From the NCBI GenBank assembly GCA_904502055.1, contig CAJGDZ010000024.1, positions 1 to 14,666 of the forward strand: DNA of 14,666 bases. The letters are read 5' to 3'. Under the pieces are notes generated by a model. It did no database searches, was not told the DNA's origin, and saw only the letters and a list, made by a program, of their open reading frames with translations. Positions 5,871 through 14,635 of the stretch are shown here, piece after piece. How positions within the stretch are numbered: position 1 is the stretch's first letter; each line of letters begins with the position of its first letter. A program made the position numbers and the translations under genes. This stretch comes from an uncultured Clostridia bacterium. GTDB lineage: Bacteria > Bacillota > Clostridia > Oscillospirales > CAG-272.

Positions 5871-8447
5871 TTAGAAGGTAAAGATAAAAGTATTTTTTCC
5901 CGTTCTCGGAATTTCGTATTCCGAGGAAAGCGAGGGGCCGCAGGAGGAAGAACCGATGCCGCGCATCGCAAGATCGATGCAGACGTTCACAAACCCGTTC
6001 TTCGGCAGCGCGAAGGTATGCCCCGTGTCGAACAGCTGCCTTGTGGTATAGGGTGTCACCGAGAAGGAGAAGGGCTGCTCGGCCGTGAGGGCAAACAAAT
6101 CCTTCACCGAAAGATAGCGGCTGGCATAGTGGCTGCCCGATTCCTGAGGACGGACGTAACCCGACTCGTAGTTTTGCTCGGCCGTACTCTCATAGTATCC
6201 ATACTCGCACGCCACGTGCTTGTCCACATAGCTCTCAGTCGGGCCAAAGCCAACGTAGGCAAACGCGTCGTGTGCCGCGTCCACGCCGAATTCCAAGCCA
6301 AAGCGCGGAAAATTCTGAACGTAATCGCTGAGTGCATATTCCACCTCAAGGCGGAGTGTATTGCCCTCCACCACGTAGCTCGCGCCAAACGAAAGCACGG
6401 GATCGCGCCCGTTGGCACCAATCACGCCGCGCACGCGGTAGCCACCCTTGCTTTCGTCAAACGAAAGCACCTCGGGACGGCATTCGTGCAGGCGGTATTT
6501 GCTCTTCCATGTGCCAACCAGCCCCCGATCGTTGTCAATATACCGAAGAAAATTCCATCGCATCGGCACCCGGAGCAGCTCTGTGCCGTCGACCTTAAGC
6601 GACGACAGTGCGCCCGTGAACTCGTCCACCGCGATCTCCACGTGTTCCGCATGCCCCTTGATTTCGGGCATCGTCACCTCACACATTTCCGAACGCGTTT
6701 TTCCGCCGTACACCGCCCTCATTTCAAGCGCCCCCGATTTGGGCTTGCGGTCGGGCGTCATCAGACCGTCGCAGCAGAAGTTGCCGTCGTGCTCGCGCTC
6801 GCCGAAATCGCCGCCGTACAAGTAGCCCTTTGGGGTCTTTATGGCGTGGTCAGCCCACTCCCACACAAAGGCGCCCATACATTGCTCATTTTTGTAGATC
6901 AGATCCCAATACGCCGCGATGTCGCCGCAGGAGTTTCCCATCGCGTGCGTGTACTCGCAAAGCACAAAGGGACGCGTCTCCTTCGGATCATTCAGCACCT
7001 CTTTTTGGATGCGCCAGACACTCGGATACATCATGCTTGCGATATCCAAAAGACCGTTGCGATAATGCTTCGGGTCGCCGTGAAGCGCGCTCTCGTAATG
7101 CACGGGACGGCTCTTGTCGCGGCGGCGAATGTACCGCGCCCCCGCAAAAAAGGCCTTGCCAAACGAGCCTTCGTTGCCCAGCGACCAGATGAGCACCGAG
7201 GGGCGGTTCTTGTCGCGCTCAACGAGCGCCGTGTGACGGTCAAGAATGCCGCTCTCAAACAGGAGATCCTCCGCGTTTTCCGACCACGTCTTAAAGTCGT
7301 AGCCGCCACGGCGCGCGACCGCGCCGTGCATCTCAACGTCGGCCTCGTCCATCACATACAGACCCATCGCATCGCAAAGCTGGTAAAACTCGGGCGCGTT
7401 GGGATAGTGCGAGGTGCGCACCGCGTTGACGTTCAGCTCCTTCATCAGCCGAATGTCCTCGTACATATTTTCAAGCGTCACCGTGGCCGCCGTTTTCGCG
7501 TTGAAATCGTGGCGGTTAACGCCTTTGAGCTTCACCGCGTTTCCGTTCAGCTTAAAAACACATCCGTCGATGGACACCTCGCGGAAGCCCACCTTCTCGA
7601 CGATCTTCTCGCCGTGTGCCCTCAGAACAAGCGTGTAGAGCTTTGGCGTTTCGCTCGTCCAAGGAGTAACCTTGTCAAGTGAAAGCGTTACGCGCCTGCG
7701 CGCGCCCACCTTGGCACGTTGCCCCTCCAGCTCCAGCTCTATGCTTACGGAACTTTCGTTCACAAGGGTAAGCGTGCCTCCCTCGCCCGAAAGCGCCGTG
7801 AGCACCCGATAGTCGGCGACGTGCTTTTCGGGGCGTTTTAAAAGATACACGCTTCGGAAAATACCCGAAAAACGGAACTTGTCCTGACACTCCAGATACG
7901 TGGATGCGCACCATTTGAGCACCACCACGTCCAAAACGTTCTCGCCATCCCGCACAAGCTCGGTAATATCAAACTCGCTCGTCGCGTGCGAGATCTGCGA
8001 GTAGCCCTTTTGCACGCCGTTGACAAAAAGGTAAAACGCGCTGTCCACGCCCTCAAAGTTCAGATAATAACGCTCTCCCTCGCACGTCTGCAGATCAAAC
8101 GTGCGGCGATAGTGCCAGCACGGATTTTTCTTGGGAACAAGCGGTGGCATCACGGGGAACGGATAGGTGTGATTGAGATACTGGATCTGATCGTAGCCGT
8201 GCATCTGTACGCAGGAGGGTACGGGAATGGTATCGGTCATTTCCTCCCCGATCTGCACGTCCGCAAGCGTCTCATGCGCGCGGATCTGCCATACGCCGTC
8301 TAAGGAGACAAAGCGCGAGCTTGCGCGCCGGTCAACGATACCAAACCGCGTTTTTACGCGATCGTCCTCGGAAAACGGAATATAATAGCTTCGGTGCGGA
8401 AGTGTGCCCACGCGCTCATAGCGCTCAAATTCCTTGTTGTGATCCAT
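5871..8447 (-). CDS. lacZ: Beta-galactosidase, GH2 family (LacZ-like)
   Basis: This 858-residue glycoside hydrolase has the GH2 order: sugar-binding N-domain (about 45-205), immunoglobulin-like middle domain (about 205-295), TIM barrel (about 297-590) and a beta-galactosidase small-chain domain at the C-terminus (GFGPTESYVDKH and following). Barrel motifs include GVNRHDF (309-315) and AVRTSHYPNAPEFY (342-355). The acid/base is predicted as Glu426 in SLGNE and the nucleophile as Glu498 in LCEYTHAMGNS. It is shorter than E. coli LacZ (about 1,024 residues) but has all domains. No signal peptide is present, so it acts in the cytoplasm. It is the second gene of an operon with the rhamnosidase, 10 bases downstream. 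Its ribosome site AGGAGA (8454-8459) overlaps the rhamnosidase TAG stop. The symbol denotes family resemblance, and other beta-galactosides than lactose are likely substrates. Confidence 0.92.
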   Translation of the reverse strand: MDHNKEFERYERVGTLPHRSYYIPFSEDDRVKTRFGIVDRRASSRFVSLDGVWQIRAHETLADVQIGEEMTDTIPVPSCVQMHGYDQIQYLNHTYPFPVMPPLVPKKNPCWHYRRTFDLQTCEGERYYLNFEGVDSAFYLFVNGVQKGYSQISHATSEFDITELVRDGENVLDVVVLKWCASTYLECQDKFRFSGIFRSVYLLKRPEKHVADYRVLTALSGEGGTLTLVNESSVSIELELEGQRAKVGARRRVTLSLDKVTPWTSETPKLYTLVLRAHGEKIVEKVGFREVSIDGCVFKLNGNAVKLKGVNRHDFNAKTAATVTLENMYEDIRLMKELNVNAVRTSHYPNAPEFYQLCDAMGLYVMDEADVEMHGAVARRGGYDFKTWSENAEDLLFESGILDRHTALVERDKNRPSVLIWSLGNEGSFGKAFFAGARYIRRRDKSRPVHYESALHGDPKHYRNGLLDIASMMYPSVWRIQKEVLNDPKETRPFVLCEYTHAMGNSCGDIAAYWDLIYKNEQCMGAFVWEWADHAIKTPKGYLYGGDFGEREHDGNFCCDGLMTPDRKPKSGALEMRAVYGGKTRSEMCEVTMPEIKGHAEHVEIAVDEFTGALSSLKVDGTELLRVPMRWNFLRYIDNDRGLVGTWKSKYRLHECRPEVLSFDESKGGYRVRGVIGANGRDPVLSFGASYVVEGNTLRLEVEYALSDYVQNFPRFGLEFGVDAAHDAFAYVGFGPTESYVDKHVACEYGYYESTAEQNYESGYVRPQESGSHYASRYLSVKDLFALTAEQPFSFSVTPYTTRQLFDTGHTFALPKNGFVNVCIDLAMRGIGSSSCGPSLSSEYEIPRTGKNTFIFTF

Positions 8448-8457
8448 ACATCTTCTC

Positions 8458-10695
8458 CTATTCTTTTATGATATGATGGCCGCCCTCAAGCTCGCTTTGC
8501 TTGCCACTCGGTAGACGAAGCGTAGCAAGACAGCCCTGTGGAACGGTTATTTCATACGTGATCTCCTCGCCGTCCCCATATACCCACGCGCTCCGAACAA
8601 CGCCAAATTTTGTATCAATTGATGCATTTATGTGTCCAAGACGTCGATCCGGGTGAGGGGCAATGACCATTTTCTCATAGCCCGCACCGTCTTCGCAGAT
8701 CTGAATGCCCGCCGCCACACCGAAGATCCAGTCATAGACCGAGCCGTACGCGTAATGGTTAAAGGAGTTCATATCCGCCGACCAAAAGCTGCCGTCCTCC
8801 TTGATGCTGTCCCAATGCTCCCAGATGGTCGTCGCCCCGTGAAGCACCGAATACAGCCACGAGGGACTTTTCTCCTGAAGCAGGAGATCGTATGCCACGT
8901 CGGCATAGCCGTTTTCGGATAGCGCGTGCAGAATGTGCGGCGTGCCGATAAAGCCGGTGGTGAGCCGCGTTCCGTTGTCACGGATCAGCCGCACGAGCGT
9001 GCTCGCCAGCCGCTCGCGCTCGCTCTCCTCACAAAGACCAAACCGAAGGATGACCGAAAGCGAGGTCTGCGTGACGGCCTTAACGGGACGGTTGGTGGCC
9101 AGCGCATCGTATTTGGGATACAGCTTGGGCAACCCGTTTTCCATAAAGAGACGTCGAAAGCACGCACGAATATTCTTGTTAAGTGTCTCATAATATACAG
9201 TATCTTTGCCAAGAACCTTGCATACCTTGACCATTAAAGAGGTCGTATAGGCAAAATACGCCGTGGCCAGAAGGTCGGTCTGCGTGGCACCGTAATACAG
9301 CCCCTCGCCCGCATCCATGGCCAGCCAGTCGCCGAAATGCGTGCCGCCCATATAGGCGAACTCCTCGTCGCCAAAGGCGTGAATGCACTCGATGTGGCGC
9401 GCCATCATATCAAAGTTTTGCTCAAGGACCGAACGGTCTCCCGAGGCGAGATAGATCTCCCAAGGACAGATGATCGCCGCATCGCCCCACGCGACCGCCG
9501 GGCTCTTGTTGCTAAAGCCGCTGCAGTCGGGGATGACGTGCGGTACGGTGCCGTTTTCCTTTTGCTCGGCGCGCATATCTCCCAGCCACTTTTTAAAGAA
9601 CCGCGTTACGTCATAGTTGATGGCGGCGGTGCGGCAAAAGACCTCCGCATCTCCCGTCCACCCAAGTCTTTCGTCTCTCTGGGGACAGTCTGTGGGAATA
9701 TCCAGGAAATTACTGCGCTGCCCCCAGATGATATTTCGATACAGCTGATTGATATTTTCGTTGCCGCACGAAAAGTCACCGATGCGCTTCATATCGGAAT
9801 AGACCGCCACCGAGGTAAAGTCCGTGAGGCGTATCTCCTTTTGCGGAAACTCGTCCAGGCGAATATAGCGGTAGCCCTGGAAGGTGAATTTGGGCTTCAG
9901 CACATCCTCACCGCCGCTGAGAATGTATTGCATTTTGTTTTTGGCATCGCGGTAATTGTCGGTATAAAAATTGCCGTCACCATCGAGCACCTCGGCGTGC
10001 GAAAGCACCACGCGCTCACCCCGCCTTCCCTTGATTCGAATCTCAACGTAGCCCGCCAGATTCTGCCCGAAATCGATTACTCGCTCGCCCTTTGGCGTCA
10101 CGATCATCTGCTTTGCCGGGAGGCGCTCCTGCTCCTTTATCCACTCGCCCTCCTGCGGGATGAGCTCCACACCCGCGAGCGTGGTGTCAAGCGCGGCCTC
10201 ACCAATGTAGCGGCTCTCAGCCGTCAGATCCTGCGTCTCGCCGTTGTAGATCTCGGAATCCAGCACCTGCGAGGAATACACCTGCCAGCCCTCGCCGCTG
10301 AGCACCCATTCCTCGCGTCCGTCCTCGTAGCAAAGGTGAAGGGCGACAACCACGCTGAGATGGTCTACGTACACACGGCGGCGATCTTCGCCGCGTACAA
10401 GCCCCATCGCCCATCCCTTGCCGCAATGCACGCAAAATTCATTCTCCGCGTCCGTAAGGTACTCCCCGACGTCATAGCGCTGATATTGCACGCGCTTTTT
10501 ATAGCTTGTCCAGCCGGGCGCCAAAACCGCGTCGCCCACGCGCCGTCCGTTGATATTCAGCTCATATACTCCCATGGCGGAAACGTATGCCGTTGCCGCC
10601 TTTATCCTGCCTCTCCGTGCAATGTTCTTCGCAAAGATCAAGGCCGTGCTCTCGCACGCGTGCGGACTCCAGATCCAGCTTGCCTTTTGTATCAT
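8458..10695 (-). CDS. Alpha-L-rhamnosidase, GH78-like
   Basis: This 745-residue enzyme releases terminal alpha-L-rhamnose from glycosides. The N-terminal part has the beta-rich domains of bacterial rhamnosidases (for example GYRYIRLDEF around 274-283). The (alpha/alpha)6 barrel contains TDCPQRDERLGWTGDAEVF (335-353), the hallmark of the family, with Glu342 and Asp349 as likely active-site acids. A second acidic site lies in ATTIWEHWDS (Glu626), followed by SFNHYAYGSVYDWIFG. There is no signal peptide, so it is cytoplasmic and works on imported oligosaccharides or glycosides. It is the first gene of a two-gene operon with the beta-galactosidase. GGAGGTG (10701-10707) precedes the ATG. GH106 is excluded by the motifs. 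The exact aglycone or linkage cannot be read from sequence. Confidence 0.92.
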   Translation of the reverse strand: MIQKASWIWSPHACESTALIFAKNIARRGRIKAATAYVSAMGVYELNINGRRVGDAVLAPGWTSYKKRVQYQRYDVGEYLTDAENEFCVHCGKGWAMGLVRGEDRRRVYVDHLSVVVALHLCYEDGREEWVLSGEGWQVYSSQVLDSEIYNGETQDLTAESRYIGEAALDTTLAGVELIPQEGEWIKEQERLPAKQMIVTPKGERVIDFGQNLAGYVEIRIKGRRGERVVLSHAEVLDGDGNFYTDNYRDAKNKMQYILSGGEDVLKPKFTFQGYRYIRLDEFPQKEIRLTDFTSVAVYSDMKRIGDFSCGNENINQLYRNIIWGQRSNFLDIPTDCPQRDERLGWTGDAEVFCRTAAINYDVTRFFKKWLGDMRAEQKENGTVPHVIPDCSGFSNKSPAVAWGDAAIICPWEIYLASGDRSVLEQNFDMMARHIECIHAFGDEEFAYMGGTHFGDWLAMDAGEGLYYGATQTDLLATAYFAYTTSLMVKVCKVLGKDTVYYETLNKNIRACFRRLFMENGLPKLYPKYDALATNRPVKAVTQTSLSVILRFGLCEESERERLASTLVRLIRDNGTRLTTGFIGTPHILHALSENGYADVAYDLLLQEKSPSWLYSVLHGATTIWEHWDSIKEDGSFWSADMNSFNHYAYGSVYDWIFGVAAGIQICEDGAGYEKMVIAPHPDRRLGHINASIDTKFGVVRSAWVYGDGEEITYEITVPQGCLATLRLPSGKQSELEGGHHIIKE

Positions 10696-10716
10696 TTTGC
10701 CACCTCCGTTTTTCTA

Positions 10717-10745
10717 ATTATAGCACACATCCTCCAGAAACGCAA
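10717..10745 (-). promoter_or_regulatory. Promoter of the rhamnosidase-galactosidase operon
   Basis: On the minus strand, TTGCGT (10745-10740), a 17-base spacer and TATAAT (10722-10717) with an extended -10 TGC. The start of transcription near 10710 leaves a leader of only about 15 bases, just enough for the ribosome site at 10701-10707. The -35 abuts the terminator of the upstream gene. Confidence 0.7.
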
Positions 10746-10747
10746 TA

Positions 10748-10780
10748 GAAAAAAAGACCGTTTTCACGGTTTTTTTTTCG
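10748..10780 (-). terminator. Intrinsic terminator of the DUF4432 gene
   Basis: A short stem, ACCG (10757-10760) and CGGT (10767-10770), has a 6-base loop and is flanked by long A and T runs. On the minus strand it ends in a run of seven T. It lies just after the stop codon at 10787. Confidence 0.6.
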
Positions 10781-10786
10781 TGTTTC

Positions 10787-11695
10787 TTAAAGTGACTTTA
10801 CCGAAAGGCTTACGCCAAAAACGATGCTCTCCTTTGCCCCAATGCGACAGTAGGTGAAGCGATCGTCAAGCTCGGTGGTGCAGGGCTCAAGTCCCATCGC
10901 ATAGTCACCGCTTGCCCGGCTCTTCCACTCGACAAAATGCGGCAAGGTTTCGCCCGTATAGTTTAATGTGAGACGCTTTTTGACGGTTTCGTTGACCAGC
11001 GAGATCTCCGGCTTGCGTAGCGTCAGGAAGTAGCAGACCTCCTCCTCACCGTCCACCGGCGCGCCCATCTCATAAGCGGTGCTCGCATTTTTCGCCGACC
11101 ACGGCGTACGCGGCTCGCACTTTTGGATATCGGCTACCACACGCGCGCCCGCATCCAACATCGGATAACCCACGTTGATGTGATACAAAAGGCAGTAGTC
11201 CTCCTCGCGTTCGCCCTCGTTTTGGAGCGTATCCTCAAGCGTAAGCGTCTCGCCTCCGATATCGGCAGTAATTCGGCGGCGAAGCACCAGATTCTTGCCA
11301 AACAGCGCGGTGTCGCGAATGACCGCCTCCACCACGATGCCCCCCTCATTGCACTCGGCGCGAACGATCTCGGCGGGAATGTTGTGAAGTGTACCGTGAA
11401 GCTCATAGCCCTCTCGGCCACCCACGCTGTCAAGCCCGCAGGTGTAGACCATGCCGCCCTCAAAGCGGCTCAGAAAAGGCAGCTCTCGTTTGGTGAATCC
11501 ATTTCGCGAAACAAACGAAACGTTTTGTCCCTCGTGATACAATTGCATGACATCACATGCCTTATCTACGTTGAGAAGAAAGCGGATCTTACCGGTATCG
11601 CAATCCAAAATGTCCAAGCCCTTTCCCCTGCCCTCGCTCAGCGTGTAGCGGCGAATACTCGCCAGCTGTCCGAAATTCGAAACTCTTTTGTCCAT
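10787..11695 (-). CDS. DUF4432 / aldose 1-epimerase-like protein
   Basis: This is a 302-residue beta-sandwich protein of the galactose mutarotase fold. The motif GRGKGLDILD near the N-terminus, then FEGGMVYTCGLDSVGG and YELHGTLHNIPAE in the first third, match what I know of the DUF4432 aldose-1-epimerase-like family. EPCTTELDD near the C-terminus adds a likely catalytic acid region. It probably binds a sugar and may interconvert anomers, although family members are poorly characterised. The start chosen is ATG at 11695, because AAGGAG (11703-11708) sits 7 bases upstream. A TTG at 11716 would add seven residues but has no ribosome site. It has its own promoter and terminator, and lies just upstream of the rhamnosidase operon, so a role with released rhamnose or galactose is possible. 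Confidence 0.8.
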   Translation of the reverse strand: MDKRVSNFGQLASIRRYTLSEGRGKGLDILDCDTGKIRFLLNVDKACDVMQLYHEGQNVSFVSRNGFTKRELPFLSRFEGGMVYTCGLDSVGGREGYELHGTLHNIPAEIVRAECNEGGIVVEAVIRDTALFGKNLVLRRRITADIGGETLTLEDTLQNEGEREEDYCLLYHINVGYPMLDAGARVVADIQKCEPRTPWSAKNASTAYEMGAPVDGEEEVCYFLTLRKPEISLVNETVKKRLTLNYTGETLPHFVEWKSRASGDYAMGLEPCTTELDDRFTYCRIGAKESIVFGVSLSVKSL

Positions 11696-11751
11696 CGTTT
11701 TACTCCTTGTCCGCAAAAATTTTGGTAGGCTCTGCGCCCTTCTTCTCTCTC

Positions 11752-11780
11752 ATTATATCATCGCCCGCACCGGCCGTCAA
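11752..11780 (-). promoter_or_regulatory. Promoter of the DUF4432 gene
   Basis: On the minus strand, TTGACG (11780-11775), 17 bases, then TATAAT (11757-11752) with an extended -10 TGA. The predicted start near 11745 gives a leader of about 50 bases. The rest of 11781-11903 shows no gene and no convincing terminator. Confidence 0.75.
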
Positions 11781-11903
11781 GCCGTCTTATCGGTAGATAT
11801 CTCCGTTCGCAAGAAGCTCATTCTCACTCGCACCACTCATCCGCCGGCAAGACCACAAGCCGGGACATCATCAAAAGCGCCAAGGCAAAGCAACCTTTTT
11901 ATG

Positions 11904-12746
11904 TTAATCCTCCGGGTATTCCTCGGTCACGTCCATTTGAAGAATGTCGAGGAAGGGGCCGATCTCGTAGAGCGGAATGACCAGCTCAAAGGCCTCACCC
12001 TCTCGCGAAAAGCGAAGCGAATAATAGCCGTCCATCGAATACTCCTCGTCAAACTCGCCAACCGTTCTTTTTTCGATGCCGTAGCCGGCATATTCCTCGC
12101 TATCGTGCGGCACGTCCTTTATCCAATCGCTGAAAAGAATGGGCGCGTTCACCTTCACCAGTGCCTCAATGCTGTCAAGCGGAATGGCGATCACATAGCC
12201 CACGTGATGCAGGCAGAGCTTCCCCTCCTCCTCAAACAGGTCGACCTCGTCGACGTCATAAAGATCGCCGTCCGCGCTTTCCTTGTAAAACTTGCCAAGC
12301 AGCTGCACCTTTTTGGCGTCACTCGGCACTCTCAGCTCGCGCATGGAAATGGCATTCATCCGATCCATCTCATCCTCGTACGGAAGAGAGTCATCTTCCC
12401 TGTTTTTTTTGGCAAATACGGTTTTGATCACCCACAAAATGCCCGAAAGGACAAAAAGCAATCCCGCCATAAGGCCCTGTTCCAAGGAAAACACCCTGGT
12501 TCCCAAATAGCGAAGCAACACCACCAGCCCACAAGCTACACCCGCCATCAAGAGGATGGCCGAACAAATCGAAATCACGCCCACGCCGCCGACCACACTT
12601 TTTAAGATCGCCTTGGACATTTTTTTGTTCAGCGCCTCTCTCTCGGCCGCAAGCGCCGCACTCTCGCGTCGAAGAATAAACTCCTTGCGGTCAATGCTCA
12701 GATCCTCACGGTTGAGATCAAAGCAAAACAAATTTTCTCTTTTCAT
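11904..12746 (-). CDS. Membrane protein of unknown function, two transmembrane helices
   Basis: I do not recognise this 280-residue protein. The first 45 residues are charged and probably helical, with a heptad-like stretch around 20-42. Two hydrophobic segments follow, about 51-79 and 88-111. The remaining 170 residues are soluble and acidic, ending in TEEYPED. With no signal peptide and lysine/arginine on both flanks of the helical pair (KNRE after the second), both ends probably face the cytoplasm. The ATG at 12746 is preferred, with a weak purine-rich ribosome site (AAGGGGG) 8 bases upstream. A TTG at 12752 is too close to that site. It has its own near-perfect promoter and sits alone between nagB and the DUF4432 gene, so context gives no function. 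Confidence 0.75.
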   Translation of the reverse strand: MKRENLFCFDLNREDLSIDRKEFILRRESAALAAEREALNKKMSKAILKSVVGGVGVISICSAILLMAGVACGLVVLLRYLGTRVFSLEQGLMAGLLFVLSGILWVIKTVFAKKNREDDSLPYEDEMDRMNAISMRELRVPSDAKKVQLLGKFYKESADGDLYDVDEVDLFEEEGKLCLHHVGYVIAIPLDSIEALVKVNAPILFSDWIKDVPHDSEEYAGYGIEKRTVGEFDEEYSMDGYYSLRFSREGEAFELVIPLYEIGPFLDILQMDVTEEYPED

Positions 12747-12810
12747 CTTCAAGCCCCCTTAGAATATTAGGGTGATAGCGGGTTTGGATATCTGCTTTCT
12801 CCCTAAGATA

Positions 12811-12839
12811 ATTATAGCATTTTCAAGATCCGATGTCAA
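12811..12839 (-). promoter_or_regulatory. Near-perfect sigma-A promoter of the membrane protein gene
   Basis: On the minus strand, TTGACA (12839-12834), 17 bases, TATAAT (12816-12811) with an extended -10 TGC. Every consensus element matches. The predicted leader is about 58 bases. Confidence 0.8.
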
Positions 12840-12846
12840 GCAACGC

Positions 12847-12879
12847 AAAAAAGAGCGCGGTGTAACCGCGCTCTTTTTG
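12847..12879. terminator. Intrinsic terminator of nagB
   Basis: A 14-base-pair perfect stem (12848-12861 with 12865-12878) has the loop GTA. The GC core is flanked by A and T runs, so it can act in both directions. It lies 7 bases after the nagB stop codon. Confidence 0.9.
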
Positions 12880-12886
12880 ATTTCGA

Positions 12887-13672
12887 TTACTTCTCGTTCT
12901 TGTAGATTTCCTTGAAGTACTTGTAGGTGTCCACCTTGAGCTCGCCGCAGGCGGCCTCATCGCACGCGATGATGGCATCGGCGTGCATCTGCAGAGCGCT
13001 GATGGTCCACGCGTGATCCACGCCGCCCTCTACGCAATGACGGAGCGCGCGTGCCTTGTTATGTCCGCTGATGAGAAGCATGACCTGCTTGGAGTCACAA
13101 ACGGTGCCTACACCGACCGAAAGCGCGGTCTTGGGAACCTTATTCATATCGTTACCGAAGAAACGGGAGTTGACGATCAGCGTATCCTCGGTCAGCGCGC
13201 GAACGCCGGTGCGCGAGGTCAGCGAGGTAAAGGGCTCGTTGAACGCGATGTGTCCGTCCACACCGCTGCCGCCCATAAACAGGTCAATGCCGCCGTACGA
13301 GGCGATCTTGTCCTCGTAGCGCTGACACTCGGCCTCAAGATCCTCAGCCATACCGTTGAGAATGTTGATGTTCTCGGCAGGAATGTCGATATGATTGAAG
13401 AAGTTGTCGTGCATAAAGTACCAGTAGCTCTGGTCGTGCTCACGGGGCAGACCCACGTACTCGTCCATATTGAAGGTAACGACGTTCTTAAAGGTCACCT
13501 TGCCGGCCTTGTTCATCTCGATAAGTCTCTTGTAGACACCCAGGGGCGAGGAGCCGGTGGGAAGTCCCAGAACGAAGGGGCGGTTCTCCTTGTGTGCGTT
13601 GATGGCATCGGCAATATGGTTGGCCGCCCACTCGCACATCACGTCATAGTTGTCTCTGATGATCAGTTTCAT
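12887..13672 (-). CDS. nagB: Glucosamine-6-phosphate deaminase
   Basis: This 261-residue cytoplasmic enzyme converts glucosamine 6-phosphate to fructose 6-phosphate and ammonia, feeding amino sugars into glycolysis. The phosphate loop is LPTGSSPLGVY (37-47). The base Asp70 lies in NMDEYVGL, and GVDGHIAFNEP (137-147) supplies Asp139, His141 and Glu146, matching Asp141, His143 and Glu148 of E. coli NagB shifted by two. The length is normal. AAGGAG (13680-13685) lies 7 bases before the ATG. It is a single-gene unit with its own promoter and strong terminators on both sides, with no nagA or transporter next to it. Confidence 0.97.
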   Translation of the reverse strand: MKLIIRDNYDVMCEWAANHIADAINAHKENRPFVLGLPTGSSPLGVYKRLIEMNKAGKVTFKNVVTFNMDEYVGLPREHDQSYWYFMHDNFFNHIDIPAENINILNGMAEDLEAECQRYEDKIASYGGIDLFMGGSGVDGHIAFNEPFTSLTSRTGVRALTEDTLIVNSRFFGNDMNKVPKTALSVGVGTVCDSKQVMLLISGHNKARALRHCVEGGVDHAWTISALQMHADAIIACDEAACGELKVDTYKYFKEIYKNEK

Positions 13673-13714
13673 AACGATTCTCCTTATCTTATATGGGATT
13701 GTTTTTATACTATC

Positions 13715-13743
13715 ATTATATCACTTGTCGCCAAATTTGTAAA
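13715..13743 (-). promoter_or_regulatory. Promoter of nagB
   Basis: On the minus strand, TTTACA (13743-13738), 17 bases, TATAAT (13720-13715) with an extended -10 TGA. The predicted leader is about 36 bases. Confidence 0.75.
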
Positions 13744-13764
13744 GGCGTTTGCAAAAATTTCGAG

Positions 13765-13798
13765 AAAAAAACAGACCGCGATTGCGGTCTGCTTTTCT
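13765..13798. terminator. Intrinsic terminator of the NodB-like gene
   Basis: The stem CAGACCGC (13772-13779) and GCGGTCTG (13784-13791) has a GATT loop. A seven-A run before it gives a U-run on the minus strand. A T-rich stretch after it would allow weaker function on the plus strand. Confidence 0.85.
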
Positions 13799-13837
13799 TT
13801 GAGTTACCCCAACAATTTTAAACCTTTCACTTCTCCG

Positions 13838-14635
13838 TCACAACAGTAAGCTTTCATAAAAGCTACTTTGATACCCGTTCTCGCGCAAAAAAGAAAAAGT
13901 TGATCGAAGTTTTTCCTCGAATTCGGGTTGATAACGGAAATAATCTTCATAAAAATACTGTTCATGAATCATCACTTTTATACAATCGCGTTGGCTTATG
14001 AATGCCAGTTGTTCTAAAATTTTTTCTTCAGAATAGCAATTCAAAATAATATCAATGGATGCAAAAGAAATGTTGCCGATTTTCAGAATTTCACCTGTGC
14101 GAATTCGCGCCGCATTTCCTTCATCGATATCATAGGAGGTGCGTGGCTTTTCGTTGGTACCAAATAGCCCTAACAATCCAACAACTCCGTTGTCCTCCAC
14201 CGCCCTCAAACCGCTTTCGGTCAATAAGCAATAATGAATCGTTGTAGTATTTGCCAAAGCCGCCGGAGAAGCAAAACGCTTGATCTGCTCATGTACCCGT
14301 TTACATTCCTCGTAAACCACATCATAGCCCGAACTTTCATAAGGCTTTACATTTTCCAAATCGGAGTGAAAAGAAAGCTTGAGCCAATCCGAATTTTCTT
14401 TCCATTCCTCATAATAAACAGCACTCATTTGAGAAAGATCGAAATTTTCCATTCGGTAAAATAAATTCAGTTGCACCTTCAATCCAAATTTTTTATGAAG
14501 CCGCCAATACATAGCGAGATACGGATGGTCAAATAGACTTCGATAACTCTTCTCGGTTAATTCCTTTAAAAAACGAATATTGTCATCTACCGTAAAACAA
14601 AAGTTTTTGATAAGACCACCGCCCTTCTTTTCCAA
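13838..14635 (-). CDS. NodB-like (polysaccharide deacetylase-like) protein, start uncertain
   Basis: This protein of up to 265 residues looks like a NodB/CE4-type barrel. The N-terminal strand FCFTVDDN supplies Asp17-Asp18. HPYLAMYWRLHKKFGLKVQL then resembles the helix and strand that follow in this fold. LSFHSD (His90) and later histidines in TTIHYC (His134) and VMIHEQYF (His224) could bind metal. A sugar or polysaccharide deacetylase is the best guess, but substrate and activity are unproven. The DNA is AT-richer than its neighbours, which suggests a different origin. The only upstream start codon in frame is TTG at 14635, yet a good -10 box occupies 14640-14635, so that codon would not be in the message. 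Translation may begin near the AUC at 14611, after purine-rich sequence. It has its own terminator at 13765-13798. Confidence 0.7.
   Translation of the reverse strand: MEKKGGGLIKNFCFTVDDNIRFLKELTEKSYRSLFDHPYLAMYWRLHKKFGLKVQLNLFYRMENFDLSQMSAVYYEEWKENSDWLKLSFHSDLENVKPYESSGYDVVYEECKRVHEQIKRFASPAALANTTTIHYCLLTESGLRAVEDNGVVGLLGLFGTNEKPRTSYDIDEGNAARIRTGEILKIGNISFASIDIILNCYSEEKILEQLAFISQRDCIKVMIHEQYFYEDYFRYQPEFEEKLRSTFSFLRENGYQSSFYESLLL

Noticed and set aside
10787..11716. Longer DUF4432 protein starting at TTG 11716
   Set aside because: The ATG at 11695 has an AAGGAG site at the right distance, while the TTG has none.
11844..11863. Hairpin CCGGC/GCCGG downstream of the membrane protein gene
   Set aside because: The stem is only 5 base pairs with a 10-base loop and no T-run on the minus strand, so it is not supported as a terminator.
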